A stretch of DNA of 55,059 bases, taken from assembly GCA_947464335.1 (NCBI GenBank), contig CANHWG010000012.1, positions 1 to 55,059 of the forward strand, in the 5' to 3' direction. Below the pieces are notes generated by a model. The model was not told the origin of the DNA, made no database searches, and saw nothing but the letters and a program-made list of their open reading frames with translations. The position numbers and the translations under genes were made by a program. Each line of letters starts with the position of its first letter. Position 1 is the stretch's first letter. Positions 15,187 to 24,635 of this stretch are shown here, in pieces. This stretch comes from Flavobacteriaceae bacterium. Lineage in GTDB: Bacteria; Bacteroidota; Bacteroidia; Flavobacteriales; Flavobacteriaceae.

Positions 15187-16524
15187 ATGAAAAAACTGTT
15201 TATTACCTTAAGTTTAGTTCTATGTTTTTCTGCCATAGCACAAGATCATTTCTCAGGGATTAGCACATCTAATCGAGTTGGAATTTTAAATGGTGCGATT
15301 AATCCTGCTGAGTTTGCCAATCTCTCAAAAAAATTTGAAATCAATTTTTACGGAATCAGTTTTGATGTTTCTAATAATAAAATTGGGTTCAATGATTTAA
15401 CTTCGGACACCAATTTAGAAGATTTAATTTTTACCGGAACAGAATCGGCAAATATGCGTATTGATGGTCAAATTATAGGGCCAAGTTTTGCAATGAAATG
15501 GAGAAAATGGGGATTTGGTATTACTACAAAAGCTAATATTAAATTTGATGTCGTAGATGTAGACACTTCGCTAGGAAATGCCATTTTCAACAATGATTTA
15601 ACTCTAAATACCACTTTTTTAAACCAATCTGGAAATCAAAGATTATCGGGAACTTCATATGGAGAAGTTGGTTTTTCTGTTGCCCGAAAAATATATGAAA
15701 ACGACAAACATAAGTTTGATGCGGGTATAACACTTAAATTTTTATTCCCAGGTTCGTATTCTAATTTTGGTTTGAGTAATTTAAACGGACGCATTACACA
15801 AAACGGCAGTGACGCTTTTTTAACCACGGATCAACCAGCCACATTAAATATTGCCTATTCAGGAAATCTCGCCGATAGCTTTTCCAATTTTGATGATTAC
15901 ACTAAATCTGTTTTTGGCGGGTTAAACGGAGTTGCTGCAGATATAGGAATTACCTACCAATGGAAAGACGATAAAAATAAATACAAAATAAAATCAGGAA
16001 TAGCTATTAGAAACCTTGGTAGTATGACCTTTAAAGATGATAATAATTATAATTCAAATTACACCCTTTCTATACCGACAAGCAATCCTTTAAATTTAAG
16101 TTTATTCGAAAATATTACTAATTTGAGTGAGGTTGAAGACGTTCTATTTAACAATAATTATCTCAGTATAGATGATCAAAATAAAACCGACTTTAGAGTA
16201 AATTTACCAACATTGCTTACGATGTATGCCGATTTTAAAATCGTTCCTAAAGTATATATTACTGGCTTTTTGCAGCAAAAAATGAGAAATGATGATGGCA
16301 ATAATCAAATTACAGCCCGCAATCTTTTTTCAGTTACTCCAAGAGTTAACTTAGGTTTTTTTGAAGCGTATATCCCAGTATCTTCAGACGAAATTTCGGG
16401 AACCAATGTTGGATTCGGATTTAGATTGGCCGGATTTTATCTTGGTTCCAACTCAATCATTACTTCATTAGCCGATGGTAAACAAGCTAATATTTACACT
16501 GGATATCGATTAGCATTTTTATAA
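15187..16524 (+). CDS. DUF5723-type outer-membrane beta-barrel protein
   Basis: 445 residues with a Sec signal peptide (MKKLFITLSLVLCFSAIA, cut before QD). The mature part begins GISTSNRVGILNGAINPAEFANLSKKFEINFYG, a pattern seen in Bacteroidetes PorV/FadL-like barrels annotated as DUF5723, and continues with alternating amphipathic strands, ending in GFGFRLAGFYLGSNSIITSL and the terminal aromatic-type strand ANIYTGYRLAFL. It probably sits in the outer membrane; the ligand is unknown. A weak -7 match (TATTTTTA, 15144-15151) lies upstream, so it may be transcribed alone. Confidence 0.82.
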   Translation: MKKLFITLSLVLCFSAIAQDHFSGISTSNRVGILNGAINPAEFANLSKKFEINFYGISFDVSNNKIGFNDLTSDTNLEDLIFTGTESANMRIDGQIIGPSFAMKWRKWGFGITTKANIKFDVVDVDTSLGNAIFNNDLTLNTTFLNQSGNQRLSGTSYGEVGFSVARKIYENDKHKFDAGITLKFLFPGSYSNFGLSNLNGRITQNGSDAFLTTDQPATLNIAYSGNLADSFSNFDDYTKSVFGGLNGVAADIGITYQWKDDKNKYKIKSGIAIRNLGSMTFKDDNNYNSNYTLSIPTSNPLNLSLFENITNLSEVEDVLFNNNYLSIDDQNKTDFRVNLPTLLTMYADFKIVPKVYITGFLQQKMRNDDGNNQITARNLFSVTPRVNLGFFEAYIPVSSDEISGTNVGFGFRLAGFYLGSNSIITSLADGKQANIYTGYRLAFL

Positions 16525-16583
16525 AAATAAAGTTGAATTGTATCTGTTAAAAAATGTAACTTGCTAAACCAATTAAGCCAGTT

Positions 16584-17915
16584 ATGAATTTCAAGACAGA
16601 TATAAACTACCGTAAACAAGTATTACTAAAATTACTAAACGCTATTCAAAATCATGAGCCAGAAATAGTAAAAGCGTTATATGATGATTTTAAAAAATCG
16701 GAATACGAAGCTGTTATAAGTGAGACTTCCTATATTGTATCTGAACTAAAAAATACCCTAAAGAATATAAATGCGTGGGCAAAACCAAAATCGGTCTTTC
16801 CTTCCCTTTTAAATTTTCCTTCATCAGATTATATTTATAAAGAACCTTACGGGAAAGTTTTGATCATTGCACCCTGGAATTATCCCTATCAATTAGCATT
16901 CTGCCCTTTAATTGCTGCAGTCGCTGCCGGAAATCAAGTAGTACTAAAACCTTCTGAATTAACGCCAAATACCTCAAAGATTATTGCTAAAATAATTGCA
17001 GAAGTATTTGATAAAAACCACGTAGAATGTGTTGAAGGAAATGCGAATGCAGCTGAAGCACTATTGAAGCAACGCTGGGATTATATTTTCTTCACTGGAA
17101 GTGTTGCCGTGGGAAAAATAGTAGCTAAAGCAGCTGCCGAGAATTTAACTCCAGTTATCCTTGAACTAGGTGGCAAAAACCCTTGTATCATTGATGAAAC
17201 CGCTAATTTAAAACTAGCTGCGAAACGAATAATTTGGGGTAAATTTCTAAATGCTGGCCAAACCTGTATTGCTCCAGATTATTTATTAGTTTCTGATACA
17301 ATAAAAGCAACGTTTATCGAATTATTAAAAAATGAAATTACCAATGCTTATGGGGAAGACCCTGAAACTTCACCAGATTTTCCGAGGATTATCAACGAAA
17401 AAAATTGGAGCAGATTGGTAGCAATGTTAGAAAAAGAGAAAATTGTTGCTGGTGGGAAAACGAATAGCATTGATAATTATATTTCACCAACACTTATCGA
17501 TGAGCCAAGTTTAAATAGCTTAGTGATGCAAGACGAAATTTTTGGACCAATTCTTCCCATTTTATCCTACACTAATGAAAACTATCTTGAAGAAATTATT
17601 TCTAAATATGAAAAACCTTTATCGTTATATGTTTTTACACAAAACAAATCATTTGCCAAAAAAATAATTCAACAATACTCATTTGGCGGTGGCTGTATCA
17701 ATGACACCTTAATTTATTTTGCCAATAATAAATTACCATTTGGCGGTGTCGGGGATAGCGGTTTTGGTTCCTATCATGGAAAACGAAGTTTTGATACTTT
17801 TACGCATCAAAAATCAATAGTTAAAAAAGCCAATTGGCTTGATATTCCTCTACGATATGCACCTTATAAAGGGAAATTAAAAAAATTGAAAGTATTATTA
17901 AAATGGCTGAACTAA
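16584..17915 (+). CDS. Aldehyde dehydrogenase, class 3-like
   Basis: 443-residue NAD(P)-dependent enzyme that oxidises aldehydes to acids. Key blocks: IIAPWNYPYQL with Asn99, VVLKPSELTPN, FFTGSVAVGK (cofactor loop), the general base Glu194 in LELGGKNP and the nucleophile Cys228 in GQTCIAPDYLL. The pattern APDYLL and the short length of about 445 place it with class 3 ALDHs (fatty or aromatic aldehyde type) rather than with 480-residue enzymes. The C-terminus RYAPYKGKLKKLKVLLKWLN is basic and amphipathic and may bind membranes, consistent with a fatty aldehyde substrate; that is inference. Confidence 0.93.
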   Translation: MNFKTDINYRKQVLLKLLNAIQNHEPEIVKALYDDFKKSEYEAVISETSYIVSELKNTLKNINAWAKPKSVFPSLLNFPSSDYIYKEPYGKVLIIAPWNYPYQLAFCPLIAAVAAGNQVVLKPSELTPNTSKIIAKIIAEVFDKNHVECVEGNANAAEALLKQRWDYIFFTGSVAVGKIVAKAAAENLTPVILELGGKNPCIIDETANLKLAAKRIIWGKFLNAGQTCIAPDYLLVSDTIKATFIELLKNEITNAYGEDPETSPDFPRIINEKNWSRLVAMLEKEKIVAGGKTNSIDNYISPTLIDEPSLNSLVMQDEIFGPILPILSYTNENYLEEIISKYEKPLSLYVFTQNKSFAKKIIQQYSFGGGCINDTLIYFANNKLPFGGVGDSGFGSYHGKRSFDTFTHQKSIVKKANWLDIPLRYAPYKGKLKKLKVLLKWLN

Positions 17916-17921
17916 TTTAAT

Positions 17922-17929
17922 TATTTTTG
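17922..17929 (+). promoter_or_regulatory. Candidate -7 element before the hybrid kinase gene
   Basis: TATTTTTG matches TAnnTTTG, 40 bases upstream of the TTG start at 17970. No TTG lies at the usual -33 spacing. Confidence 0.4.
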
Positions 17930-17969
17930 ATATAACTAACATATAATGTTATTATAAACAAAAACTAAA

Positions 17970-20900
17970 TTGAGCGATTTTTTCACTTTATCTAACACTA
18001 ACAATTTATGTATTATAGTAATTTTTTTATTACTGCTTTACAGTGCCTATTTTGCTACGAATAAATCCATCAAAGCAGAATTAAATTTTAGAAATCAATC
18101 CAATTTAGAACCAACAGAGCAGCAATATTCTTTATACCTATTATTTTTTGGGATTTTAATTCCACTTATTGAAGTTATCCTAGAACTATTTAAAATCCGA
18201 GATAAAAGTTTTTTAGTTATCAACCTTTTGATTGGTGTGTTTTTATTGCTATTATATGTTCTCAGTATTCGAACTAAATTTTTTGCCAAACATATAAATA
18301 TAGTTGTCTTCATTTGTTATTTTGGTTATTTTAGTTTCATCGTAAAAAATGTTTTTTTTAGCCCTTTTCAATTAATTTCCTTCGTAAGTCTCATTTTAGC
18401 TTTCTTCCTTTCGTATTTTGTTTTAAAAAACATTATTCATTATTGGTTATTTGTAATTACTGTATTACTACTTCTAATAAGTTCCTACCGTTTTGAGTTA
18501 ATACCCCATCATTATACTATTATACTTTTTTGTGCTTTTGTACTTACCTCTACAATTCACATTGCTAGACATATGTCATTTTTAGAAACCCGAAAAAAAC
18601 TATTATTTACGAATTTGATTGTTAACAAAGGAAATTCTTTGATTTTAACTGCTAACAAAAAAGGGGAAGTTTCATTTTGTAGCGAATCTATTAAAGAAAT
18701 TTTAGGGTATGAAGTAGAAGAAGTTTTAGGAATGGGTTTTTGGAATCTAACGGAAGATCCTGAATTTGTGGGTGAATTATATCATAATCATTTTGAAGAC
18801 AATCGTTTATATACTAGAAAACTAAAATGTAAAAATGGAGACTTTAAATATATTCAGTGGAAAGACAAAAAATATTCAGAAAATATTATAATAGGTATTG
18901 GACAAGATGTAACAGAGAAAGTTACATTCGAAAATCAATATAGAAGTCTTATAGAATCGGCAGCTGATTTGATTTATGAAATAGATTTAAACGCCATAAT
19001 TACGTATGTAAATCAGTTTACTGAAAAAACACTTGGGTATAAAAAAGAAGAAATCATAAAAAAGCATTTCTTTAAATTCATTAGAAATGACTACGTAGAC
19101 TATGTGGTTGACTTTTATAAAGATATACCCAAAGAACTCAACGAATATAATGATCTCGTATTTCCAATTATAAAAAACAACGGAGAGGCTATTTGGGTTT
19201 CACAAAAGGTAACTTTAAAGAAAAACGAAAATGGTGAAACCATAGGTTTTTCGGCAATTGCAAGAGACATTACTTTAGTAAAAAGTCTTGAATTAGAACA
19301 TTATAACCGAAGTAAAAAAGTACGAATTCACAATGAAACTTTAAAAAATTTAACCTCTCAAAGTTATTCTAACAAAGATACTTTTAATGGAATACTAAAA
19401 AATATTATTAAAATAGTTAGCGTCAACTGTTCTATAGATAGAGTTAGTTATTGGTCATTTTCAGAAGATGTGATTCGATGTGTAAATATTTATTATTTAC
19501 AAAGTGATCGGTTTGAAAAAAACTTTATCATTGACAAAGAAAAATATCCAATTTATTTTAAACAAATAGAAAGCGGAGCGCAAATTGTTGCATCCAATGT
19601 GTATGAAAATAGTATCACACAAGAACTTTGCTTTGAATATTTTCCCAAAAACGACATTAAATCATTACTAGATACGCCTATTTATATTAACGGAAAAATT
19701 ATTGGGATTTTATGTTTCGAGAAAATAGCAACCGTCACTGAATGGGATAATGAAGATATTAATTTTTCTCGTTCAATTGCTGATCTAATTGCTATAGCCT
19801 TAGAGTCGCAATTACTAGTTGAATCAGATAAAAAATTATCTTATAAAAGTGAAATCTTGACGGTTATAAGCAAAAACACACACAAATTTTTACTTAATAA
19901 AAACACCGATGAAGTTTTAAAAGGACTTTTAAATGAAGTAGGGAAAGTTTTAAAAGTTGATCGAATTTCATTTTTTACTAGAAAAGATAATCATTTCTTT
20001 CAAAAATACCGTTGGATAGCTTCCGAAAATGGTTTTGTTGCGCCTAATCCTGAATTGCAAAATATAAGCACCGAAACACTTAACTATGTATTAAAAAAAT
20101 TGACATACGAATTCTATTATGTAGCAATAGTTCGAAAAATAAAGGATAATTCAACTAAAGAATATCTGGAAAGACTTGGTACTAAATCGATACTTTTTAT
20201 ACCTATTTTGGTTAATAATCAGATCGAAGGCTTTCTAGCTTTTGATGATATTATTAAAGAAAGAGAATGGTCAATTGATGAAATTACTACACTACAATCT
20301 TTATCCAATAATATATCGTCTGCTTTTGAGAGAAACATAAATGAAGCTAAAATAGAAGAAAGTGAAGAAAAGTTCAGATTATTAGCTAATAATATTCCAG
20401 GAACAGTACATCTTTCTAAATATGACGAAAAATGGACCAAAGTATATTTAAATGATGAGATCGAAAAAATTACGGGTTATCCAAAAGAGGATTTTCTAAA
20501 TAACAAAGTCTTTTATATTGATTTAGTTCATCCAGATGATCTCGAAATTGTTAGAAAAAAAGCAGACGAATTATTTAAAAACAAACAAAAAATTCACATA
20601 ATCTATAGAATCCTGAACAAAAATGGAGAATATGTTTGGATTGAAGAATTTGGCGAACCCATCATCAAAGAAAAAGAAATCGTTTACATTGTAGGTATTT
20701 TTATTGATATTACTCAAAGAATTCAAGCTGATGAAGCAATTAAAGCAAAAAATTATGCAGAAGCGGCCAATAAAGCTAAATCAGAATTCTTAGCGAATAT
20801 GAGTCATGAAATCAGAACACCGCTAAATGGTATCATTGGGTTTACAGAGCTTTTAATGAATTCAAACTTAGAAGAAATTCAGAAAAAATACATGGATACC

Positions 20901-21917
20901 ATCAATCAATCCGCTAATTCTTTGATGGAAGTAATCAATAACATTCTCGATTTCTCGAAATTAGAATCTGGAAAATTAGAACTGAACATTGAGAATATCA
21001 ATCTGTTGGAAATCAGCAATCAGGTAGTCGACTTAGTCCGATACGAAACTGAATTAAAAAAACTAACCATACATCTAGATATCGACACCAATGTACCTAA
21101 ATACGTTGAAATTGATTATATAAGATTAAAACAAGTACTTGTTAATTTGTTAAGTAATGCTGTTAAATTTACTGAAAAAGGAACCATTACTCTTTCTATT
21201 ACTGTTTTCGAGGTCATTGATAATTCAACAATTCAATTGAAATTTTCTGTAAAAGATTCCGGAATTGGAATTAAAAAGAAAAACCAATTAAGAATTTTTG
21301 AAGCTTTCTCTCAAGAAGATAATTCGACAACTAAAAAATTTGGAGGAACCGGATTAGGACTTTCGATTTCTAATCAGTTATTAAGCTTAATGCAAAGCCA
21401 ATTAGAATTAGGAAGTGAATTTGGTAAAGGAAGCGAATTTAGTTTTGTACTCGAAGTTGCTTATACCAATATTTTATCTTCTGATACTTTAAAAAAAGAT
21501 ATCGTATCAAAATCATCAAACAACAACATAGTCACAAATGACGAAAAAACAATTTTTATTGTAGAAGACAATAAAATAAATATGCTTTTAGCTAAAACTT
21601 TAGTGAAACAAATTATGCCAAATGCAATAATATTTGAATTAGCAAACGGCAAGGAAGCTCTAGAAAAAACACATGAATTAATTCCCGATTTAATTCTTAT
21701 GGATATACAGATGCCCGTAATGAATGGATATGATTCAACATTAGAAATTAGAAAAATACCAAATACCGAAAAAATACCAATTATTGCGCTTACAGCCGGA
21801 ACCATTATAGGTGAAAAGAATAAATGTATCGAAAATGGCATGAATGATTATATTGCAAAACCAATTGATAAAGTACAATTGATTAAAATAATTAGTCTCT
21901 GGATAAACAATAAATAA
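17970..21917 (+). CDS. Large hybrid sensor histidine kinase (6TM-PAS-PAS-GAF-GAF-PAS-HisKA-HATPase-REC)
   Basis: 1315 residues. About six membrane spans lie at 10-200. Then PAS-like domains about 215-318 and 322-440 (each ending in GQDVTEK or ARDITLV), two GAF-like domains about 455-617 and 625-790, and a third PAS about 797-920 ending FIDITQR. The kinase core has the H box FLANMSHEIRTPLNG with His946, N box LVNLLSNAVKFTEKG (1057-1071), G1 KDSGIGI (1095-1101) and G2 FGGTGLGLSIS (1124-1134). The C-terminal receiver has Asp1245 in LMDIQMP and Lys1297 in AKPID. The start is TTG (MSDFFTLSN). No output regulator is next to it, so its target is a remote His phosphotransfer protein or internal phosphate control. 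The signal is unknown. Confidence 0.92.
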   Translation: MSDFFTLSNTNNLCIIVIFLLLLYSAYFATNKSIKAELNFRNQSNLEPTEQQYSLYLLFFGILIPLIEVILELFKIRDKSFLVINLLIGVFLLLLYVLSIRTKFFAKHINIVVFICYFGYFSFIVKNVFFSPFQLISFVSLILAFFLSYFVLKNIIHYWLFVITVLLLLISSYRFELIPHHYTIILFCAFVLTSTIHIARHMSFLETRKKLLFTNLIVNKGNSLILTANKKGEVSFCSESIKEILGYEVEEVLGMGFWNLTEDPEFVGELYHNHFEDNRLYTRKLKCKNGDFKYIQWKDKKYSENIIIGIGQDVTEKVTFENQYRSLIESAADLIYEIDLNAIITYVNQFTEKTLGYKKEEIIKKHFFKFIRNDYVDYVVDFYKDIPKELNEYNDLVFPIIKNNGEAIWVSQKVTLKKNENGETIGFSAIARDITLVKSLELEHYNRSKKVRIHNETLKNLTSQSYSNKDTFNGILKNIIKIVSVNCSIDRVSYWSFSEDVIRCVNIYYLQSDRFEKNFIIDKEKYPIYFKQIESGAQIVASNVYENSITQELCFEYFPKNDIKSLLDTPIYINGKIIGILCFEKIATVTEWDNEDINFSRSIADLIAIALESQLLVESDKKLSYKSEILTVISKNTHKFLLNKNTDEVLKGLLNEVGKVLKVDRISFFTRKDNHFFQKYRWIASENGFVAPNPELQNISTETLNYVLKKLTYEFYYVAIVRKIKDNSTKEYLERLGTKSILFIPILVNNQIEGFLAFDDIIKEREWSIDEITTLQSLSNNISSAFERNINEAKIEESEEKFRLLANNIPGTVHLSKYDEKWTKVYLNDEIEKITGYPKEDFLNNKVFYIDLVHPDDLEIVRKKADELFKNKQKIHIIYRILNKNGEYVWIEEFGEPIIKEKEIVYIVGIFIDITQRIQADEAIKAKNYAEAANKAKSEFLANMSHEIRTPLNGIIGFTELLMNSNLEEIQKKYMDTINQSANSLMEVINNILDFSKLESGKLELNIENINLLEISNQVVDLVRYETELKKLTIHLDIDTNVPKYVEIDYIRLKQVLVNLLSNAVKFTEKGTITLSITVFEVIDNSTIQLKFSVKDSGIGIKKKNQLRIFEAFSQEDNSTTKKFGGTGLGLSISNQLLSLMQSQLELGSEFGKGSEFSFVLEVAYTNILSSDTLKKDIVSKSSNNNIVTNDEKTIFIVEDNKINMLLAKTLVKQIMPNAIIFELANGKEALEKTHELIPDLILMDIQMPVMNGYDSTLEIRKIPNTEKIPIIALTAGTIIGEKNKCIENGMNDYIAKPIDKVQLIKIISLWINNK

Positions 21918-21970
21918 ACTCTTTTTTATAAGAAATGGGAAATGTTGTGCGGTATTATTTGTTTGGTGAA

Positions 21971-22012
21971 TAGTGATTAGTCCTTAGTCTTTAGTACTTA
22001 GTCCTTAGTTCA
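21971..22012. repeat. Heptamer TAGTCCT array, six copies
   Basis: Six 7-mers start at 21971, 21978, 21985, 21992, 21999 and 22006, all beginning TAGT, with TAGTCCT twice and variants otherwise. It lies between the convergent hybrid kinase and YifB genes. Confidence 0.92.
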
Positions 22013-22080
22013 AAATTTTAAAAAATATTCCTAAACATAGGTATAAAAAAATGTATGTTAATTGCAAACTTAAACGGTTC

Positions 22081-22122
22081 ACTAAATACTGAACACTGAA
22101 TACTGAACACTGAACACTCAAT
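22081..22122. repeat. Heptamer ACTGAAC array, six copies
   Basis: Six 7-mers start at 22081, 22088, 22095, 22102, 22109 and 22116; ACTGAAC occurs three times, with ACTAAAT, ACTGAAT and ACTCAAT as variants. The array runs to the stop codon of the YifB gene (22122-22124). Between this array and the one at 21971 I see only A/T-rich sequence. Confidence 0.93.
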
Positions 22123-23657
22123 CATCCCAACCAACCGTCTCTATCCAAACTTCTGTATTGAATAGCTTCCGCAATATGATTAGAACTAACACTAACAGAA
22201 TTTTCTAAATCGGCTATCGTTCGTGCTACTTTCAAAATGCGGTCATAAGCTCTAGCTGATAGATTCAATCGTTCCATTGCGGTTTTTAGTAATTGTAACG
22301 ATGTTTCACCAAGTGGACAATATTCTCTAATTTGTTTGGAACTCATTTGTGCATTGTAATGAATAGCATCAAAGCATTCAAATCGTTGCGCCTGAATTTC
22401 TCTAGCTTTGGTAACTCGTTCTCTAATGGCAACACTACTCTCAGCCAGACGTGTTTCTGTCAATTTTTCAAAAGGAACTGGAGTCACTTCGATATGGATG
22501 TCGATTCGATCTAACAATGGTCCCGAAATTTTACTCAAATACCGTTGCATTTCGGCTGGAGAAGAACTCACTGGTGCATCAGGGTCATTAAAATAACCAC
22601 CCGGACTCGGATTCATACTCGCCACTAGCATAAAAGATGATGGATAGGTAATGGTGAATTTTGCTCTCGAAATCGTTACTTCTCTATCTTCTAAAGGCTG
22701 ACGCATTACTTCGAGAACTTCTCTTTTAAATTCGGGCAACTCATCGAGAAACAAAACGCCGTTGTGAGCTAATGAAATTTCACCAGGTTGCGGATAACTT
22801 CCGCCACCAACTAATGAAACAGATGAAGCAGTATGATGCGGACTCCTAAATGGTCGTTGATTCATTAATCCGGTATCTTTTACTTTTCCTGCCACACTAT
22901 GAATCTTGGTAGTTTCTAACGCTTCGTTCATTGTCATTGGTGGTAAAATACTAGGTAAGCGTTTAGCAAGCATTGTTTTACCCGAACCTGGCGGGCCAAT
23001 TAAAATAATATTATGACCTCCAGCTGCTGCAATTTCCATACAGCGTTTGATACTTTCTTGACCTTTGACATCGGCAAAATCAAACTCAGGAAAATCTAAG
23101 GTTTTGGTGAACTCTTCTTGGGTATTAATTACCGTAGGTTCTATCGAATTTTTTCCTTCAAAAAAATCAATCACTTGTAATACATTTTCAACTCCATAAA
23201 CATTCAAACCAGAAACTATAGCCGCTTCTTTTACATTTTGTATTGGAAGAAAAAAACCTTTATAACCTTCTTCTTTGGCTTTAATTGCAATAGATAACGC
23301 ACCTTTTATGGGTTGCAAACTCCCATCCAATGACAACTCACCCATGATTAGATATTGGTCAACTTCGTCTGCTTTGATTTGACCCGAAGCGGCTAAAATA
23401 CCGATAGCCAAAGTCAAATCATAGGCAGAACCTTCTTTGCGCAAATCGGCTGGCGCCATGTTAATCGTGATTTTTTTTACGGGAAGATTGTAACCGTTAT
23501 TTTTTAATGCGGCAGCAATACGATAACTACTTTCTTTTATAGCATTATCAGGCAAACCTACCAAATGATACCCAACTCCTTTATCAATATTTACTTCAAC
23601 TGTAATGGTTGTGGCTTCCACTCCAAAAACGGCGCTTCCAAAAACTTTAACTAACAT
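22122..23657 (-). CDS. comM: YifB/ComM family Mg-chelatase-like AAA+ ATPase
   Basis: 511 residues. N-terminal Lon-protease-like fold (about 1-165; [67 protein letters not shown]) and AAA+ domain with Walker A GPPGSGKT (221-228), Walker [14 protein letters not shown] and [15 protein letters not shown], then the C-terminal magnesium chelatase subunit-type domain ([21 protein letters not shown]). ComM is a hexameric helicase that helps branch migration of incoming DNA during natural transformation; the same family occurs widely. Its presence is compatible with competence but not proof. The 3' end touches a 7-bp repeat array. Confidence 0.94.
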   Translation of the reverse strand: MLVKVFGSAVFGVEATTITVEVNIDKGVGYHLVGLPDNAIKESSYRIAAALKNNGYNLPVKKITINMAPADLRKEGSAYDLTLAIGILAASGQIKADEVDQYLIMGELSLDGSLQPIKGALSIAIKAKEEGYKGFFLPIQNVKEAAIVSGLNVYGVENVLQVIDFFEGKNSIEPTVINTQEEFTKTLDFPEFDFADVKGQESIKRCMEIAAAGGHNIILIGPPGSGKTMLAKRLPSILPPMTMNEALETTKIHSVAGKVKDTGLMNQRPFRSPHHTASSVSLVGGGSYPQPGEISLAHNGVLFLDELPEFKREVLEVMRQPLEDREVTISRAKFTITYPSSFMLVASMNPSPGGYFNDPDAPVSSSPAEMQRYLSKISGPLLDRIDIHIEVTPVPFEKLTETRLAESSVAIRERVTKAREIQAQRFECFDAIHYNAQMSSKQIREYCPLGETSLQLLKTAMERLNLSARAYDRILKVARTIADLENSVSVSSNHIAEAIQYRSLDRDGWLG

Positions 23658-23729
23658 ATCCTAGTATTTATCTTATAAAAATACTAAAATAGATACAAGA
23701 AACTGTGTTTAAGTAAGAAAATATTGTGC

Positions 23730-24635
23730 TTATTGCAAATTATCACTCATAAACTCGCTTTTATTTTTTGCATATTCATACCCTTTGTGCCACCAATCTT
23801 TCATTTTTTCTTTATTAAAAATCAAAGCATTGTCGGTAAGTTGCGTTGGTGTATAATAGAGATTGAGTTTTACATTCTTATTTTTGGCAGCCAATTTTCC
23901 AATGGTGATGTTATGCTTTTCTACCTGAGTGAGCAAGGTTTGAAACAAATCAATCATTAATGAAAATGGATTTTTACCAATTTTTCTAGGTTGCATCTGC
24001 ACTTCTGTTTCAAGAATAACAACATCAACTTCAATGGCACCTCGCTGAATGGCTTCTCGTATAGGGACCAGACTCGAAAAACCACCATCGCCATAATCAT
24101 ATCCGTTCTTGGTAACCAAACTCATAAACGGAATATAATTGCAGGAAATCCAAATCCATTCACAAAAATCATCGTAATCATAATCGTCAATCGATTTATA
24201 TTCTACTTCATTTTTAGAAAGATTGGTAACCGTTACTATAACATTGCAAGCTGATGCTCTAAGAGCGGTATATTCTTCTTTAGTAAAGTTTTCTTTGATA
24301 TACTCTAATAATTTATGGCTTTCGCCAAAAGTGCGTTTTCCTTTTAAAAATTGTTTTGCTACGTTCCAGTGATTAATTGAAACTAGTTCACTTTCGGTAT
24401 TTATATTTTTTACAACAAACGGACTCACATCAAAGATGCTTCGCATATTGACATTCGAATAAATAGAATAGATTTTCTCAACCTTTCCTAGTGCTAAATG
24501 CGGAATGAGCAAACTGCCAGTAGAGCTTCCTATTAGAATATCATATTCACAACCATTTTCTTGCATCAAATACTGAGCAACTCCACCTCCAAAAGCACCT
24601 TTGCTTCCACCACCAGAAATTACTAAAGCTCTCAT
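23730..24635 (-). CDS. Patatin-like phospholipase
   Basis: 301-residue serine lipid hydrolase. The oxyanion-hole motif GGGSKGAFGGG is at 8-18, the nucleophile elbow GSSTG at 36-40 with Ser38, and the second dyad residue Asp183 in the motif DGG (YGDGGFSS). No signal peptide. Patatin-like enzymes release fatty acids from phospholipids or other acyl esters; the substrate is unknown. Its ATG overlaps the end of the M1 aminopeptidase gene by 4 bases (24632-24635), so the two are translated together. A mid-protein acidic stretch SIDDYDYDDFCEW is unusual but within normal variation. Confidence 0.92.
   Translation of the reverse strand: MRALVISGGGSKGAFGGGVAQYLMQENGCEYDILIGSSTGSLLIPHLALGKVEKIYSIYSNVNMRSIFDVSPFVVKNINTESELVSINHWNVAKQFLKGKRTFGESHKLLEYIKENFTKEEYTALRASACNVIVTVTNLSKNEVEYKSIDDYDYDDFCEWIWISCNYIPFMSLVTKNGYDYGDGGFSSLVPIREAIQRGAIEVDVVILETEVQMQPRKIGKNPFSLMIDLFQTLLTQVEKHNITIGKLAAKNKNVKLNLYYTPTQLTDNALIFNKEKMKDWWHKGYEYAKNKSEFMSDNLQ

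Noticed and set aside
1909-22122. The short arrays as CRISPR
   Set aside because: Units are 7-8 bases with no spacers, and no cas genes are present.
23658-23700. Hairpin TAGTATTT/AAATACTA upstream of the YifB gene as a regulatory operator
   Set aside because: A/T-only palindromes are frequent by chance in such spacers and no regulator can be linked.
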